Shown: positions 8,301 to 16,846, numbered from the stretch's first letter. The stretch: 64,000 bases of DNA from Pandoraea vervacti (GCF_000934605.2 NZ_CP010897.2:1860001-1924000); one strand, 5' to 3'. Made by a program: numbers and translations. The notes: a model not told the origin generated them from the sequence alone.

Positions 8301-9311
8301 CGGTTCGATCTTGCCGAGTTTTACGTCAACCTGTTTGACCGCAACAAGCGGCGATCCGTCGGGTTCGTTGACTACCGCATCGGCCAACCCCGCAGTGCCT
8401 GTGAGCACTACGTGATGACCGTCTTTGTCGCGTGTGAACCGCAACTTCAAGTCGGTGCTGAGCGCCGCGCTCTTGATCTGCGCGGGTACCGTCATCGGCG
8501 AGTACCCGAGATACTGGGGCACGTCGAGGCGGTCGATCTTGATGTCGATGGTCGACTCGAGCGAGTCGGCGAACGGCTTCGTTTGGCCGGAGATATGCAG
8601 CGGCGCGCCGTCGATGGACGCCTGGAGCAGCGGCTGCACGAAGATGTCAGTATCGGCCGGCAAATTGGCGATGAACGGTACACCGACCTGCAGATTGTCG
8701 ACGACGTGTTTCTCGTCCTGATAGGCGTCGTCGATGCGGATCGTGCCGTTCTTGATCTGCACGTTATTCAGTGCAAAACGTGCCGGTTTCGACGGCTCGG
8801 GCGAAGGCGGTCCCGAGGTGGCGCGATCGATGATGTCCGAAAAGTTGAAGCGCTGCGGGGCCGTGCGCACAATGTTGACGACCGGCGTGTCGACGTACAG
8901 TTCACCGATCACCGGCGCCAAGCGAAACAGCGAACTCCATGACGCATTGACTCTCACCTCGCCGATGTCCACGAAGGGCTGGCCCGGCGCCTTGTCGCCA
9001 ATGTGCACCTTATGCAGATCGAGGCGGAGCGTATATGGATTGAAGCTGACGTCGCCCACGCTTACCGGCCGTTCGAGATAGGCGGACAGTTTGTCGACGG
9101 CGTAGTGCTTGAGCACGGCCGGGACGGTGAAGTAACCGACGACACCGAACACGGCAATGATGCCGGCGGCCCAGAGGCCGGTTTTACGGGCGCGGCGGCG
9201 CACGTCGGGGTCGCGCCCGAGCGCTTGTACGCGGGCGAGACTTTGCTGCAGGCGGTTGCCGTCTGCGGAGGTTTGCGTCGAGGATTTGCGATCGTTCGCT
9301 TGCTCGGCCAT
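5310..9311 (-). CDS. Giant AsmA-like DUF748 envelope protein with C-terminal OmpA-like region
   Basis: About 1333 residues. The start at 9311 is chosen because GGGAGA precedes that ATG; the frame is open to 9353. One membrane anchor lies near residues 45-66, so the bulk is probably periplasmic. The body is rich in beta-strand, AsmA/DUF748-type repeats (patterns such as L-x-L-x-N-V-x-I-x-N-G-T-I). A low-complexity Ala/Lys/Pro linker lies near the first third. The last 180 residues (F-A-P-G-S-A-R-L-T-P and V-E-R-A-x-x-V-x-x) resemble an OmpA-like domain. AsmA-clan proteins are thought to bridge inner and outer membranes and affect lipid transport; this exact family is uncharacterised. It is followed immediately by ssrA. 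Confidence 0.85.
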   Translation of the reverse strand: MAEQANDRKSSTQTSADGNRLQQSLARVQALGRDPDVRRRARKTGLWAAGIIAVFGVVGYFTVPAVLKHYAVDKLSAYLERPVSVGDVSFNPYTLRLDLHKVHIGDKAPGQPFVDIGEVRVNASWSSLFRLAPVIGELYVDTPVVNIVRTAPQRFNFSDIIDRATSGPPSPEPSKPARFALNNVQIKNGTIRIDDAYQDEKHVVDNLQVGVPFIANLPADTDIFVQPLLQASIDGAPLHISGQTKPFADSLESTIDIKIDRLDVPQYLGYSPMTVPAQIKSAALSTDLKLRFTRDKDGHHVVLTGTAGLADAVVNEPDGSPLVAVKQVDVKLGKIEPLNNVYHIDSVRIDGLDQHVTLEKDGSINVTRALLPQRPVLKAVGKAVDEAAASPKASEAAKSAPKVAAEQTARPATPASAAEAAQAKAAAAAQPSPLDLLVGEVSLVNSKLRFTDERGAKPASVSLENVQLAVKQFSTLGKEPASYDASLGIHSGGSLKAHGQFSLPAHNATGELDAQSIALAPLLPFAQGALAGELKSGTVGAQAKFSAAFAPDKQPNVQIEPATATLEKIEWHTGNKSDAPLKLARAQAKLSHFDLGARQAVVDEVTLTGLDLAARRDKDGTINLLALTGNGQPKTSANHGNGSGIQARVGTERGRRSSAKGAASGASGASGADGWQWKVGKVAVENASVGFEDRAVKGRPINARFAPLNIKVQNASQDMTKPLQLQVDGTLNKKGSLNATGNITPQPLSGDLQVKTQQLDLAAFDSYMSDELNASIASALLSSNGRTTFAMKGETTQATYRGDATLGNVRLLDKVTTDDFVRWNALSVQQINLAIGSGKPNVQLGSVALSRFYARLIINANGRLNLADVVGNKQAPRSLTRANEGIPLDAASAAKPPLDAAASAVEAGQPTEVEKKEQSPGKTTVERGPGYGTGKALPADVHIGRITLQGGNINFTDNFVKPNYTANLTDIGGRIGAFGTATTEPADVALQGKVNRNAPININGKINPLAPMAFVDLGAKADGIELTNLTPYSTKYAGYPIEKGKLTVDVHYLLDQAKLTANNHIFIDQLTFGDHVDSPTATNLPVRLAVSLLKNSRGEIDVDIPISGSLDDPQFSLGGVIFRAFVNLIVKAVTAPFSLLASAFGGGDQELGYVEFAPGSARLTPADEKRLETLVKALNDREALKLDIVGRVDPAKDTDGLRSVAVERAIKAQKVKAMVGKGESVDVDSVTVTPEERSKYLTAAYKAADFAKPRNMIGFTKSLPDDEMEKLLETNVKVGEDDLRALAERRAQRVRSWLDGKIASDRLFVVAPKLNADGIKDKGATTRVDFALK

Positions 9312-9373
9312 GCGGTCTCCCGTAAGTAGCCAGTGAAGCATACGCCGCGCCACTGAAGCGCGGCGGGACAGTC

Positions 9374-9410
9374 CCGAAACGCGGCCACGGCGTGCGTCGC
9401 GGCGTTTCGG
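9374..9410. repeat. Inverted repeat CCGAAACGC-N19-GCGTTTCGG
   Basis: Perfect 9-bp arms lie in the 118-bp gap between the gph stop and the DUF748 start. There is no T tract on either strand. It could be a weak transcription stop or a regulatory dyad. Confidence 0.35.
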
Positions 9411-9429
9411 CGGGCGATGGTCCGGCGGC

Positions 9430-10158
9430 TTAAACCGCCGACATCACCAGCGGGGCGATCGCGCCCGCGCGTTCGACGACGGCATCGGCCTGCCACTGGG
9501 TAGGCGCGAGCGAGTCGCCGCAATAGCCGTAGGCCGCGGCCACCGTGGCCATCCCGGCCGCTTTGCCTGCCTGCACGTCGCGTAGATCGTCTCCGACGTA
9601 CACGATCTGTGCCGGCGCAATGCCCAAGCACTCCGATGCGTACAACAATGGTGCGGGATGCGGTTTGCTGTGCGGCGTGGTGTCGCCCGAAACCACGCAG
9701 GCGGCGTTGTCCGAAAGCCCCAGCAATTTCACGAGCGGGTTGGTCAGGCGCGCTGCCTTGTTGGTCACGATGCCCCACGGCATGCCGCGCTCGGTGAGCG
9801 CCGCGAGCAGGGCGGGGATGCCTTCGAACAAATGGCTCTGCACGCACAATGCGGCTTCGTAATTGGCAAGAAAGGCGTCTCTCAGCGACGCAAAGGCCGC
9901 ATCCTCCGGCGTGACACCGAACGCACTGCCAATCAGTCCGCGAGCGCCATGCGACGCCTGCAACCGCAGCGTTTCATAAGGTCCGGGCGGCAAACCGCGG
10001 TCTGTACGCACTTTATTGACCGCCGCGACGAGATCGGGCGCCGTGTCGGCGAGCGTGCCGTCGAGGTCGAACAGCACGGCGCGAATGTCGCCATGCAATA
10101 GTGTCGGCACGGGGGTGTCGAGGAGGGAGTCAGGGACTCGGGCGGGGGGCTCGAACAT
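9430..10158 (-). CDS. gph: Phosphoglycolate phosphatase
   Basis: A 242-residue HAD phosphatase that removes the phosphate of 2-phosphoglycolate, a by-product of DNA repair and of oxidative damage. Motif I (F-D-L-D-G-T-L) has the catalytic Asp31 and Asp33. Motif II is I-V-T-N-K, the catalytic lysine lies in H-S-K-P-H-P-A-P, and motif IV is Y-V-G-D-D. The ATG follows the ubiG stop with a single base between, so the two genes are co-transcribed, an order common in Gammaproteobacteria and Betaproteobacteria. Other HADs acting on small phosphoesters cannot be excluded. Confidence 0.9.
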   Translation of the reverse strand: MFEPPARVPDSLLDTPVPTLLHGDIRAVLFDLDGTLADTAPDLVAAVNKVRTDRGLPPGPYETLRLQASHGARGLIGSAFGVTPEDAAFASLRDAFLANYEAALCVQSHLFEGIPALLAALTERGMPWGIVTNKAARLTNPLVKLLGLSDNAACVVSGDTTPHSKPHPAPLLYASECLGIAPAQIVYVGDDLRDVQAGKAAGMATVAAAYGYCGDSLAPTQWQADAVVERAGAIAPLVMSAV

Positions 10159-10159
10159 A

Positions 10160-10855
10160 TCAGGCGTCGCGTGTGCACGCGATCATGTAGTTGACGTCGG
10201 TGTCGCGATTGATCGAGTAACGCTTGCTGATCGGATTGTAGGACAGACCACGCATGTCGCGCAGAGTGAGGCCGCTGGCACGGGTGAACGATGCCAGTTC
10301 CGACGGGCGAATGAACTTGGCGTAGTCATGCGTGCCGCGCGGCAACATGCGCAAGACATACTCGGCACCGACGACGGCCAGCAGCCAGGCCTTCGGATTG
10401 CGGTTGAGCGTGGAGAAGAACACGTGACCGCCCGGTTTCACGAGCGTGGCGCAAGCGGCCACGATCGATGCGGGGGAGGGCACGTGTTCCAGCATTTCCA
10501 TGCAGGTCACGACGTCGTACGTTCCGGCGTCTCGCGCGGCAAGCGCCTCGGCGGCGATTTCTTCGTATTCGATGTTCAGGCCCGCTTCGAGGCTGTGCAG
10601 ATCCGCCACGCCAAGCGCTTTCTTCGACAGATCGATGCCCTTCACGCGAGCGCCCTGGCGGGCCATCGATTCGGAGAGGATGCCGCCGCCGCAGCCGATA
10701 TCGAGCACGCGCTTGCCTTGCAGCGGCACGTGTTGTTCGATCCAGTCGAGGCGCAACGGGTTGATCTCGTGCAGCGGTTTGAATTCGCTGTGCGGATCCC
10801 ACCAGCGGTGGGCCAGTTCACTGAATTTATTGAGTTCTTGCGGATCGGCGTTCAT
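10160..10855 (-). CDS. ubiG: Ubiquinone biosynthesis O-methyltransferase
   Basis: A 231-residue SAM-dependent methyltransferase that carries out both O-methylation steps of ubiquinone synthesis. The N-terminus (F-S-E-L-A-H-R-W-W-D-P) and the SAM-binding motif V-L-D-I-G-C-G-G-G at residues 50-58 are typical of UbiG, as is the conserved H-V-F-F-S-T-L-N-R-N-P segment. The frame is open to 10987, but the ATG at 10855 gives the normal UbiG length and N-terminus. It forms an operon with gph downstream. Confidence 0.95.
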   Translation of the reverse strand: MNADPQELNKFSELAHRWWDPHSEFKPLHEINPLRLDWIEQHVPLQGKRVLDIGCGGGILSESMARQGARVKGIDLSKKALGVADLHSLEAGLNIEYEEIAAEALAARDAGTYDVVTCMEMLEHVPSPASIVAACATLVKPGGHVFFSTLNRNPKAWLLAVVGAEYVLRMLPRGTHDYAKFIRPSELASFTRASGLTLRDMRGLSYNPISKRYSINRDTDVNYMIACTRDA

Positions 10856-11244
10856 CACTTGCTCATGGACATTGACGGATCTACGCAGACCGGATGTGAC
10901 ATGGCCGCGCGTGCCCTGTGAACCGGATGGTCGGCGGGCGCCGTCGAGATGGGGCAAGTATAACGAAGTGAGTACGCCCATGTCCAAAGCGCCAGACGTG
11001 GCGGGGACTTCGGGGGTGTCGTTCGGCGCGTAGCGACACGCGTGCCGGCAGGCAGGCGCGGCATGAGGCTATCCGGTCACGTCTGCCCGTCCATCTACCC
11101 GTTGGATCGCAGCCCCATTTCGCGCCGGACGGTAGCGGCCGAACGTGCTGAAACGAGACGGAACCGGAAGCTGAAGGCGGCGATCTGATGTCGCCGCCTG
11201 CGTATCGTGGTTGTCCCGGTTCGCGGGAGCTTGCCTCGCCCGTG
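10856..11244. other. 389-bp gap between ald 3' end and ubiG
   Basis: No gene is supported. A possible minus-strand promoter for ubiG is TTGGAC (10987-10982), a 19-bp spacer, then TATACT (10962-10957); the spacing is long and confidence low. No terminator with a T run was found after ald. Confidence 0.35.
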
Positions 11245-12378
11245 TCAGGCGGCGGCCGGCAGATTCGCCAATACGGCGTTCGGGTCGTGGTAGACGAGGC
11301 CGAGTGCGTCGGCTACGCCCCGGTTGGTCACCATGCCGCGCGCGACATTCAGGCCTGCGAGAAGATGGGGGTCGGCGCGCATGGCGGCCACGGCGCCATG
11401 ATCGGCCAATTGAAGAATGAACGGCAGCGTCACGTTGTTCAGGGCAAAGGTCGAGGTGCGCGGCACGCCCCCGGGCATGTTGGCGACGCAGTAATGCACC
11501 ACGCCATCGACAACATAGACCGGGTCGGCGTGCGTGGTCGGGTGCGACGTCTCGCAGCATCCGCCCTGATCGATCGCGACATCGACGATGACCGAGCCTC
11601 TGCGCATCAGGCCGAGCATCGCTCGCGTGATGAGCTTGGGCGCTGCGGCACCGGGAATGAGAACGCCGCCGATGACGAGGTCGGCGTCGCGCAAATGACT
11701 TTCGATGGCGTGCTGCGTCGAATAGACGGTCTGCACGCGGCCGCCGAACTGTGCGCTGATGCGGCGCAAGGCGTCGACCGATTTATCGATGACGATCACC
11801 TGCGCGCCGATCCCGACCGCAACCGTCGCGGCATTGGTGCCGACGACGCCGCCACCCAGAATGACGACTTTGCCGGCTTCCACGCCCGGGACGCCTGAGA
11901 GCAGCAAGCCCAGTCCCCCGTGTGTTTTCTCGAGTGCCGTGGCGCCTGCCTGAATCGACATGCGGCCTGCGACCTCTGACATGGGCGCGAGCAACGGCAG
12001 GCCGCCGCTCGCGGACGTCACAGTTTCATACGCAATGCACGTGGCTCCGCTCTTGATCAGGTCGCGCGTCTGTTCCGCGTCGGGGGCGAGGTGAAGATAG
12101 GTGAACAGTGTGTGGTGGGGGCGCAAGCGTGCGCGTTCGATCGCTTGAGGTTCCTTGACCTTGACGATCAGCTCGGCACGGTCGAAGACATCGACGGCGT
12201 TGGCGGCGATGCGTGCACCGGCAGCGGCGTAGATCGTATCGTCCATGCCGATACCTTCGCCGGCTTGCGACTCGATCCACACCTCGTGCCCGCGTGCCAC
12301 CACTTCGCGTACGGCTGCGGGCGTCATGCCTACGCGATATTCGTGGTTCTTGATCTCCTTGGGTACACCGATCTTCAT
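11245..12378 (-). CDS. ald: Alanine dehydrogenase
   Basis: A 377-residue NAD-dependent enzyme interconverting L-alanine with pyruvate and ammonia. The N-terminus M-K-I-G-V-P-K-E-I-K-N-H-E-Y-R-V-G is diagnostic. The loop Y-L-H-L-A carries the active-site histidine, and the NAD-binding motif L-G-G-G-V-V-G lies mid-protein. AGGAG precedes the ATG at 12378; the longer open frame to 12618 is discarded. It lies directly downstream of dadA on the same strand, separated by the dadA terminator. Together the pair takes D-alanine and L-alanine to pyruvate. Confidence 0.95.
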   Translation of the reverse strand: MKIGVPKEIKNHEYRVGMTPAAVREVVARGHEVWIESQAGEGIGMDDTIYAAAGARIAANAVDVFDRAELIVKVKEPQAIERARLRPHHTLFTYLHLAPDAEQTRDLIKSGATCIAYETVTSASGGLPLLAPMSEVAGRMSIQAGATALEKTHGGLGLLLSGVPGVEAGKVVILGGGVVGTNAATVAVGIGAQVIVIDKSVDALRRISAQFGGRVQTVYSTQHAIESHLRDADLVIGGVLIPGAAAPKLITRAMLGLMRRGSVIVDVAIDQGGCCETSHPTTHADPVYVVDGVVHYCVANMPGGVPRTSTFALNNVTLPFILQLADHGAVAAMRADPHLLAGLNVARGMVTNRGVADALGLVYHDPNAVLANLPAAA

Positions 12379-12445
12379 GATGCGTCTCCTGTGTTGTGTT
12401 TTGTTGGAACAGCAAACAACCGGTATGACAATGCGGCAACGACAA

Positions 12446-12473
12446 ACAAAAACGGCACCCGAAGGTGCCGTTT
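12446..12473 (-). terminator. Rho-independent terminator after dadA
   Basis: On the minus strand CGGCACC-TTCG-GGTGCCG is followed by a T-rich tract. It lies 7 bases past the dadA stop, so ald probably has its own promoter or receives readthrough. Confidence 0.75.
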
Positions 12474-12479
12474 CGCAAA

Positions 12480-13766
12480 TCAGGCGAAGGCCGGTTGGGC
12501 CTGCGCCTCCGACGCGCCGCTGTAGCGCGCCACGGACAGGTCGTCCGCAAGGATGGCGGGGCGACGTCCGGACATCAGATCGGCCAGCAACTGACCCGAG
12601 CCGCACGACATCGTCCACCCCAGCGTCCCGTGTCCGGTATTCAGGAACAGATTACGCAGCGACGTGGCACCGACAATCGGCGTACCGTCCGGTGTCATGG
12701 GGCGCAAGCCCGTCCAGAAAGACGCTTGTGCCGTATTGCCGGCGCCCGGATAAAGGTCGTTGACCACCATTTCGAGCGTAGCGCGACGTGCCGGATTGAG
12801 CGCCTTGTTGTATCCGACGACTTCGGCCATGCCGCCAACGCGGATGCGGTCGTCGAAACGCGTCACGGCGATCTTGTAGGTTTCATCCAGGATGGTCGAG
12901 ACCGGAGCGCGCGAGGCGTCGACGATTGGCACGGTGATCGAGTACCCCTTGAGCGGATACACGGGGATGTCAACGATGCCGCGCAGGAACGAGGTGGAAT
13001 ACGAACCGAGCGCAACGACGTAGGCGTCCGCACGTTGGAGCATCCCCGCGCAAACCACGCCCTCGATCTTGTCGCCAGCCACGCTGAGTCCATCGATCGG
13101 CATGTCGTAACGGAACTTCACGCCAAGCGCTTCGGCCATGGCCGCCAGTCGCGTGGTGAACAACTGGCAATCGCCGGTCTCGTCGTTCGGCAGGCGCAGG
13201 CCACCGGTCAACTTATGGGCGACGGTAGCCAATGCAGGCTCGGCGCCGGCCAGCGCCTTACTATCGAGTAACTCGAACGGCACGCCTGCCTCTTCGAGTA
13301 CGGCAATGTCGCGCGCGGCATTGGCCAGTTGCTCTTCCGTACGGAAGAGTTGCAGCGTGCCGGCCTGACGGCCTTCATAGGCGATCCCCGTTTCGGCCCG
13401 CAGTTCGCGCAAGCAGTCGCGGCTGTATTCAGCGATTCGCACCATGCGTTCCTTATTGACGGCATAACGCTCGGGCGTGCAATTGCGCAGCATCTGATAG
13501 AGCCACTTCAATTGCGTGAGCGTGCCGTCCGGGCGAATGGCGAGCGGTGCGTGCTTCTGGAACAGCCATTTCATGGCCTTGGTCGGAATCCCCGGAGCCG
13601 CCCACGGCGACGCGTAACCGGGCGAGATCTGGCCGGCGTTGCCGAAGCTGGTTTCGAGCGCCGGACCCGCTTGACGATCGAGCACCGTGACGTCATGTCC
13701 GGCCTTTGCCAGGTAGTAGGCGCTGGTAACGCCGATGACGCCGCTGCCGAGAACGATGACCTTCAT
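12480..13766 (-). CDS. dadA: D-amino acid dehydrogenase, FAD-dependent
   Basis: A 428-residue flavoprotein oxidising D-amino acids, mainly D-alanine, to 2-oxo acids and passing electrons to the respiratory chain at the inner membrane. The FAD-binding motif V-L-G-S-G-V-I-G opens the protein (residues 5-12). The segment T-S-F-G-N-A-G-Q-I-S-P-G-Y-A-S-P-W and the C-terminal T-G-H-G-T-L-G-W-T motif are hallmarks of DadA. It is divergent from an Lrp-family gene starting at 13871. In relatives such a regulator activates dad genes in response to alanine. The 104-bp intergenic region contains a 12-bp palindrome. Confidence 0.95.
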   Translation of the reverse strand: MKVIVLGSGVIGVTSAYYLAKAGHDVTVLDRQAGPALETSFGNAGQISPGYASPWAAPGIPTKAMKWLFQKHAPLAIRPDGTLTQLKWLYQMLRNCTPERYAVNKERMVRIAEYSRDCLRELRAETGIAYEGRQAGTLQLFRTEEQLANAARDIAVLEEAGVPFELLDSKALAGAEPALATVAHKLTGGLRLPNDETGDCQLFTTRLAAMAEALGVKFRYDMPIDGLSVAGDKIEGVVCAGMLQRADAYVVALGSYSTSFLRGIVDIPVYPLKGYSITVPIVDASRAPVSTILDETYKIAVTRFDDRIRVGGMAEVVGYNKALNPARRATLEMVVNDLYPGAGNTAQASFWTGLRPMTPDGTPIVGATSLRNLFLNTGHGTLGWTMSCGSGQLLADLMSGRRPAILADDLSVARYSGASEAQAQPAFA

Positions 13767-13850
13767 TGCGTTGACTCCTGTAAAACCATAGTTATGCAGT
13801 AATAATTCGCATGCTATTCTCGGATAGGCAGGTTTAGTTAATGTATATCG

Positions 13851-13862
13851 CCTGAATTCAGG
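13851..13862. promoter_or_regulatory. 12-bp palindrome CCTGAATTCAGG, candidate Lrp-type site
   Basis: A perfect palindrome lies in the AT-richer gap between dadA and the divergent Lrp-family gene, 8 bp before the latter's start codon. Its position suits autoregulation and control of dadA. Binding is inferred. Confidence 0.45.
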
Positions 13863-13870
13863 AATTAATC

Positions 13871-14359
13871 ATGAGAGTGCAGCAGCAATCGGTTCGCACG
13901 CTGGACCGGCTCGATCGGCGGATTCTGACGCTGCTCCAGCAAGACGGCCGGATGTCCATGAAGGACCTGTCCGAACAGGTGGGCCTGTCGATAACACCGT
14001 GTATCGAACGCGTGAAGCGCATGGAACGCGATGGCGTGATCATGGGGTACTTCGCCCGAGTGAACCCGGCGGCGCTCGGGGCGGCATTGCTGGTTTTCGT
14101 GGAGATCACGCTGGATCACAAGTCCGGCAACATGTTCGATCAGTTTCGCCGGGAGGTGCTGCGCATTCCGGAAGTCATGGAGTGTCACCTGATCTCCGGC
14201 GACTTCGACTACCTGATCAAGGCGCGAATTCGTGAGATGTCCGAGTACCGCAAGTTGCTGGGCGACATTCTTTTGCAACTGCCGGGTGCCGTGCAGTCGA
14301 AAAGCTACGTGGTGATGGAGGAGATCAAGGAAACGCTCACGGTGCACATCGAGGAGTGA
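13871..14359 (+). CDS. Lrp/AsnC-family regulator, probable dadA activator
   Basis: A 162-residue regulator. The winged helix lies near residues 12-60 (L-D-R-L-D-R-R-I-L-T-L-L-Q-Q-D-G-R) and is followed by an amino-acid-binding RAM domain. The C-terminal part contains G-D-F-D-Y-L-I-K, the usual core of Lrp proteins. Divergence from dadA, with ald next, supports a role as an alanine-responsive regulator of D- and L-alanine breakdown, like DadR of Pseudomonas. That role is inference from position. Length is normal for the family. Confidence 0.9.
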   Translation: MRVQQQSVRTLDRLDRRILTLLQQDGRMSMKDLSEQVGLSITPCIERVKRMERDGVIMGYFARVNPAALGAALLVFVEITLDHKSGNMFDQFRREVLRIPEVMECHLISGDFDYLIKARIREMSEYRKLLGDILLQLPGAVQSKSYVVMEEIKETLTVHIEE

Positions 14360-14527
14360 CGCCGACATGGGCGCCATGGGGGGACACGCAGGACTGCCGC
14401 TTTGCGACCTGGATCGGGAGGGGAACGGTCGATAGTCGGATTTATCGATTTGCGCGTTGCGGCTGCATCGACCCGCGTTTTCCGCCGCGCCAGGGGCGCA
14501 CGCTGCGGCGCCGTGTTTGACAGTCTG

Positions 14528-15706
14528 TCAGAAGAGCGGCAGTTGCGGGTCGACTTTGCCGGTGGATTCAGGGCCCGTTGAACCGCGCCGCGTCGTTGTA
14601 CCGACCGACGTGTCGCGGCCGTTCGTGACCAGATCGCCGGGCGGTCGGTCGGGCACGCGAAACTGATCCACTCTCAATGGCGGGCGCGCCTGGTTTAGTC
14701 CCAACTTGCGGGCTGCCAGGTGGAAGCGCTGGCGAATCAACTCGGCATGCAGGCCAGTCCCCCGCATACGCGTTCCAAACTCGGCACTATTGTGTTTGCC
14801 ATCGCGGACTTGCTCGATCAGGCTTATCACATGGCGCGCCCGCAATGGGTAATTGGCTTCGAGCCAATCGACGAATACGTCATGAACTTCTCTCGGAAGT
14901 CGCAACATCACGTAGCCGGCGTACGTCGCACCCGCTGCGGCTGCCGTCGTTAGGACACGTTCGATGTCGAAGTCGGTGAGGGCGGGCACGATCGGTGCCA
15001 CGATCACGCCTGTCGGGATGCCGGCGCTCGTCAACTTGCGAATGGCTTCGATACGCTTGGGCGGCGTATTGGCGCGGGGCTCCATCTTGCGAGCGATCTC
15101 CGCGTCGAGCGTTCCCACCGAAATGAAAACCCTGGCAAGTCCGCGCTCGGCCATCCGCGACAGGATGTCGATGTCCCGAGTGACAAGTGCGGATTTGGTG
15201 GTAATGCCCACCGGGTGGCCAAAGCGCTCAAGCACTTCAAGCACACCTCGCGTGATGCCGTACTCCCGCTCTATCGGTTGGTAGGGGTCGGTGTTCGCGC
15301 CCAGTGCGAGCAGGGCGGGTTGGTATCCGCGCTTGCGCAATTCGGCATCGAGACGTTCGGCGGCGTTGTGCTTGGCGTACAGACGCGTTTCGAAGTCGAG
15401 TCCTGGGGAAAGGCCGAGATAGGCGTGTGTTGGCCGCGCAAAGCAGTACGTGCAGCCGTGCTCGCACCCTCGATAGGGATTGATCGAGCGGTCGAATGGA
15501 ATGTCGGGCGACGTGTTGCGGGAAATAATCGTTCGTGCGGTCTCCAGCGCGACCTGGGTGACGAATTTGACTTCGCATTCCTGGGCCGCGTCTGATTCGT
15601 GGCGATTCTCGTCGCTTTCGCGACGAAATTCGGAGAAGCGCGATTCGAGATTGGCCGTAGCGCCTCGGCCCTTGCGCGACGGGGGCGGCGCGAATGAGGA
15701 TGCCAT
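14528..15706 (-). CDS. PA0069-family radical SAM protein (SplB-like), SOS-controlled
   Basis: A 392-residue radical SAM protein. The cluster motif C-x3-C-x2-C is Cys81, Cys85 and Cys88 in R-G-C-E-H-G-C-T-Y-C-F-A-R. The family is related to spore photoproduct lyase-like and Elp3/MiaB-type radical SAM folds, but its reaction is unknown. AGGAGACGAACC precedes the ATG at 15706; the frame is open to 15751. A LexA box overlapping a TATAAT -10 sits 77 bp upstream. The Pseudomonas homologue PA0069 is, to my recollection, among the LexA-controlled genes, which fits a DNA damage role. The C-terminal tail is low-complexity Thr/Arg/Gly and ends in D-P-Q-L-P-L-F. That tail resembles sliding-clamp-binding peptides. 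Confidence 0.88.
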   Translation of the reverse strand: MASSFAPPPSRKGRGATANLESRFSEFRRESDENRHESDAAQECEVKFVTQVALETARTIISRNTSPDIPFDRSINPYRGCEHGCTYCFARPTHAYLGLSPGLDFETRLYAKHNAAERLDAELRKRGYQPALLALGANTDPYQPIEREYGITRGVLEVLERFGHPVGITTKSALVTRDIDILSRMAERGLARVFISVGTLDAEIARKMEPRANTPPKRIEAIRKLTSAGIPTGVIVAPIVPALTDFDIERVLTTAAAAGATYAGYVMLRLPREVHDVFVDWLEANYPLRARHVISLIEQVRDGKHNSAEFGTRMRGTGLHAELIRQRFHLAARKLGLNQARPPLRVDQFRVPDRPPGDLVTNGRDTSVGTTTRRGSTGPESTGKVDPQLPLF

Positions 15707-15782
15707 GGTTCGTCTCCTGGTCGTCTCCTGAATGGCGACCCTGTGACGCATTGGAAGCAGCCGCAGGGGATGGCTGTCATTA

Positions 15783-15802
15783 TACTGTGTTTTTATACAG
15801 TA
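15783..15802 (-). promoter_or_regulatory. LexA (SOS) box TACTGTGTTTTTATACAGTA
   Basis: CTGT-N8-ACAG with TA flanks on both sides, matching the E. coli-type consensus at every conserved position. On the minus strand it overlaps a perfect -10 hexamer TATAAT (15784-15779). The only gene placed to use it is the radical SAM gene, because the gene on the other side points toward it and ends at 15902. Confidence 0.85.
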
Positions 15803-15901
15803 TTTTGACGGAGACGAAAGATGACAACGAATGCAGCCGCAATGGCGGTGAGCGTGCCTATGGCAGTGGCGGGCTGGAAGGCGTGGGCGTCTTGGGCGAG
15901 G

Positions 15902-16837
15902 TTATGCGTCGCGCTCGGGAGCCACGGGGGGAATATACGGGGCGATGGCTCGCGCAATGGCATCGAGCGCCGTGTCGTCGGCGTTGGGGCGTTGCCGGGC
16001 GAGGTGGATGGCTCGCTGGGTGAGCAGGGAGTACAGGGTCGCGTGGTTGCCCCCCATTGCGGCAAGCGCTTCCGTGTGTCGGGTGACGATGCCGGCATCG
16101 CCGCGCGACACCGGCCCGGCCAGCGCGCCCGAGAGCCCGCGCTCGCGCGCGGCGTTGAGCGTCCCCATCACGAGAGGCCACATCGCGTCTCGGGCGTCTT
16201 CCGTCGGGAGACCGATCGCCTTCCACAGATGCGTTGCTTCGTCGAGAAGGCAAAGCAGAAAGCTGGCGGCGTAGTTGGCACCCGCGTGATATCGCATACG
16301 CTCGCCCGCAGGAATCGACAGGGTGCGACACCCCATGTCGCTCGCGAGACGTTGAAGCACTTCGTTCAGCGGCGCTTCAGCCTCGATCGCGATCGCGCTG
16401 CCCGGCAGGCGAGTTGCGTCATCGTCCAGTCCCGCAAAGAGAAACAGCGGATGGAATCCGCCGATTTGTCCGCCGTGCTTCGCTGCAGGCGCAAGCAGGT
16501 CGACTTCGGATGCTCCGCTGCAGTGCACGAGCGCCTGACCGGCGCGAGGCGTGAGGTGCTCCGCGCATTCGGCAATGGCGTCGTCGGGAACCGTGAGAAA
16601 AATCACGTCGGCACGCGAAAAGACAGCGTTCATGTCACCGGGGCGGTCAACGGTCAGTGGGTGGCAATCACGCAGCGCCGCTGCGACACGCTCGGTGTTT
16701 TCCCTGCGGCGGCTGGCAATGACGGGCACTTCATATCCGGCCCTGACGGCAGCCCGCGCCAGAGCGCTGGCGACACGTCCCGCACCAATGAAGCCCAGCG
16801 TCGGCCGGGGCGGGAGTGGTGGCGAAGTGAGCGTCAC
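15902..16837 (-). CDS. Rossmann-fold oxidoreductase-like protein (DUF2520)
   Basis: A 311-residue protein starting with GTG. A dinucleotide-binding motif L-G-F-I-G-A-G-R-V-A lies near residue 14. A C-terminal helical DUF2520 domain contains H-P-L-F-x-F and H-A-G-A-N-Y-A-A-S-F. The family resembles ketopantoate reductase and pyrroline-carboxylate reductase folds, but its substrate is unknown. The start lies 9 bases beyond the stop of the TM2 gene, so the lipoprotein, TM2 and DUF2520 genes form one operon. Confidence 0.85.
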   Translation of the reverse strand: MTLTSPPLPPRPTLGFIGAGRVASALARAAVRAGYEVPVIASRRRENTERVAAALRDCHPLTVDRPGDMNAVFSRADVIFLTVPDDAIAECAEHLTPRAGQALVHCSGASEVDLLAPAAKHGGQIGGFHPLFLFAGLDDDATRLPGSAIAIEAEAPLNEVLQRLASDMGCRTLSIPAGERMRYHAGANYAASFLLCLLDEATHLWKAIGLPTEDARDAMWPLVMGTLNAARERGLSGALAGPVSRGDAGIVTRHTEALAAMGGNHATLYSLLTQRAIHLARQRPNADDTALDAIARAIAPYIPPVAPERDA

Positions 16838-16846
16838 AATCGGGTC

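Noticed and set aside
6087..8942. Long plus-strand frames opposite the DUF748 gene
   Set aside because: Shadows of the giant gene; Arg-rich composition, no ribosome sites and no family motifs.
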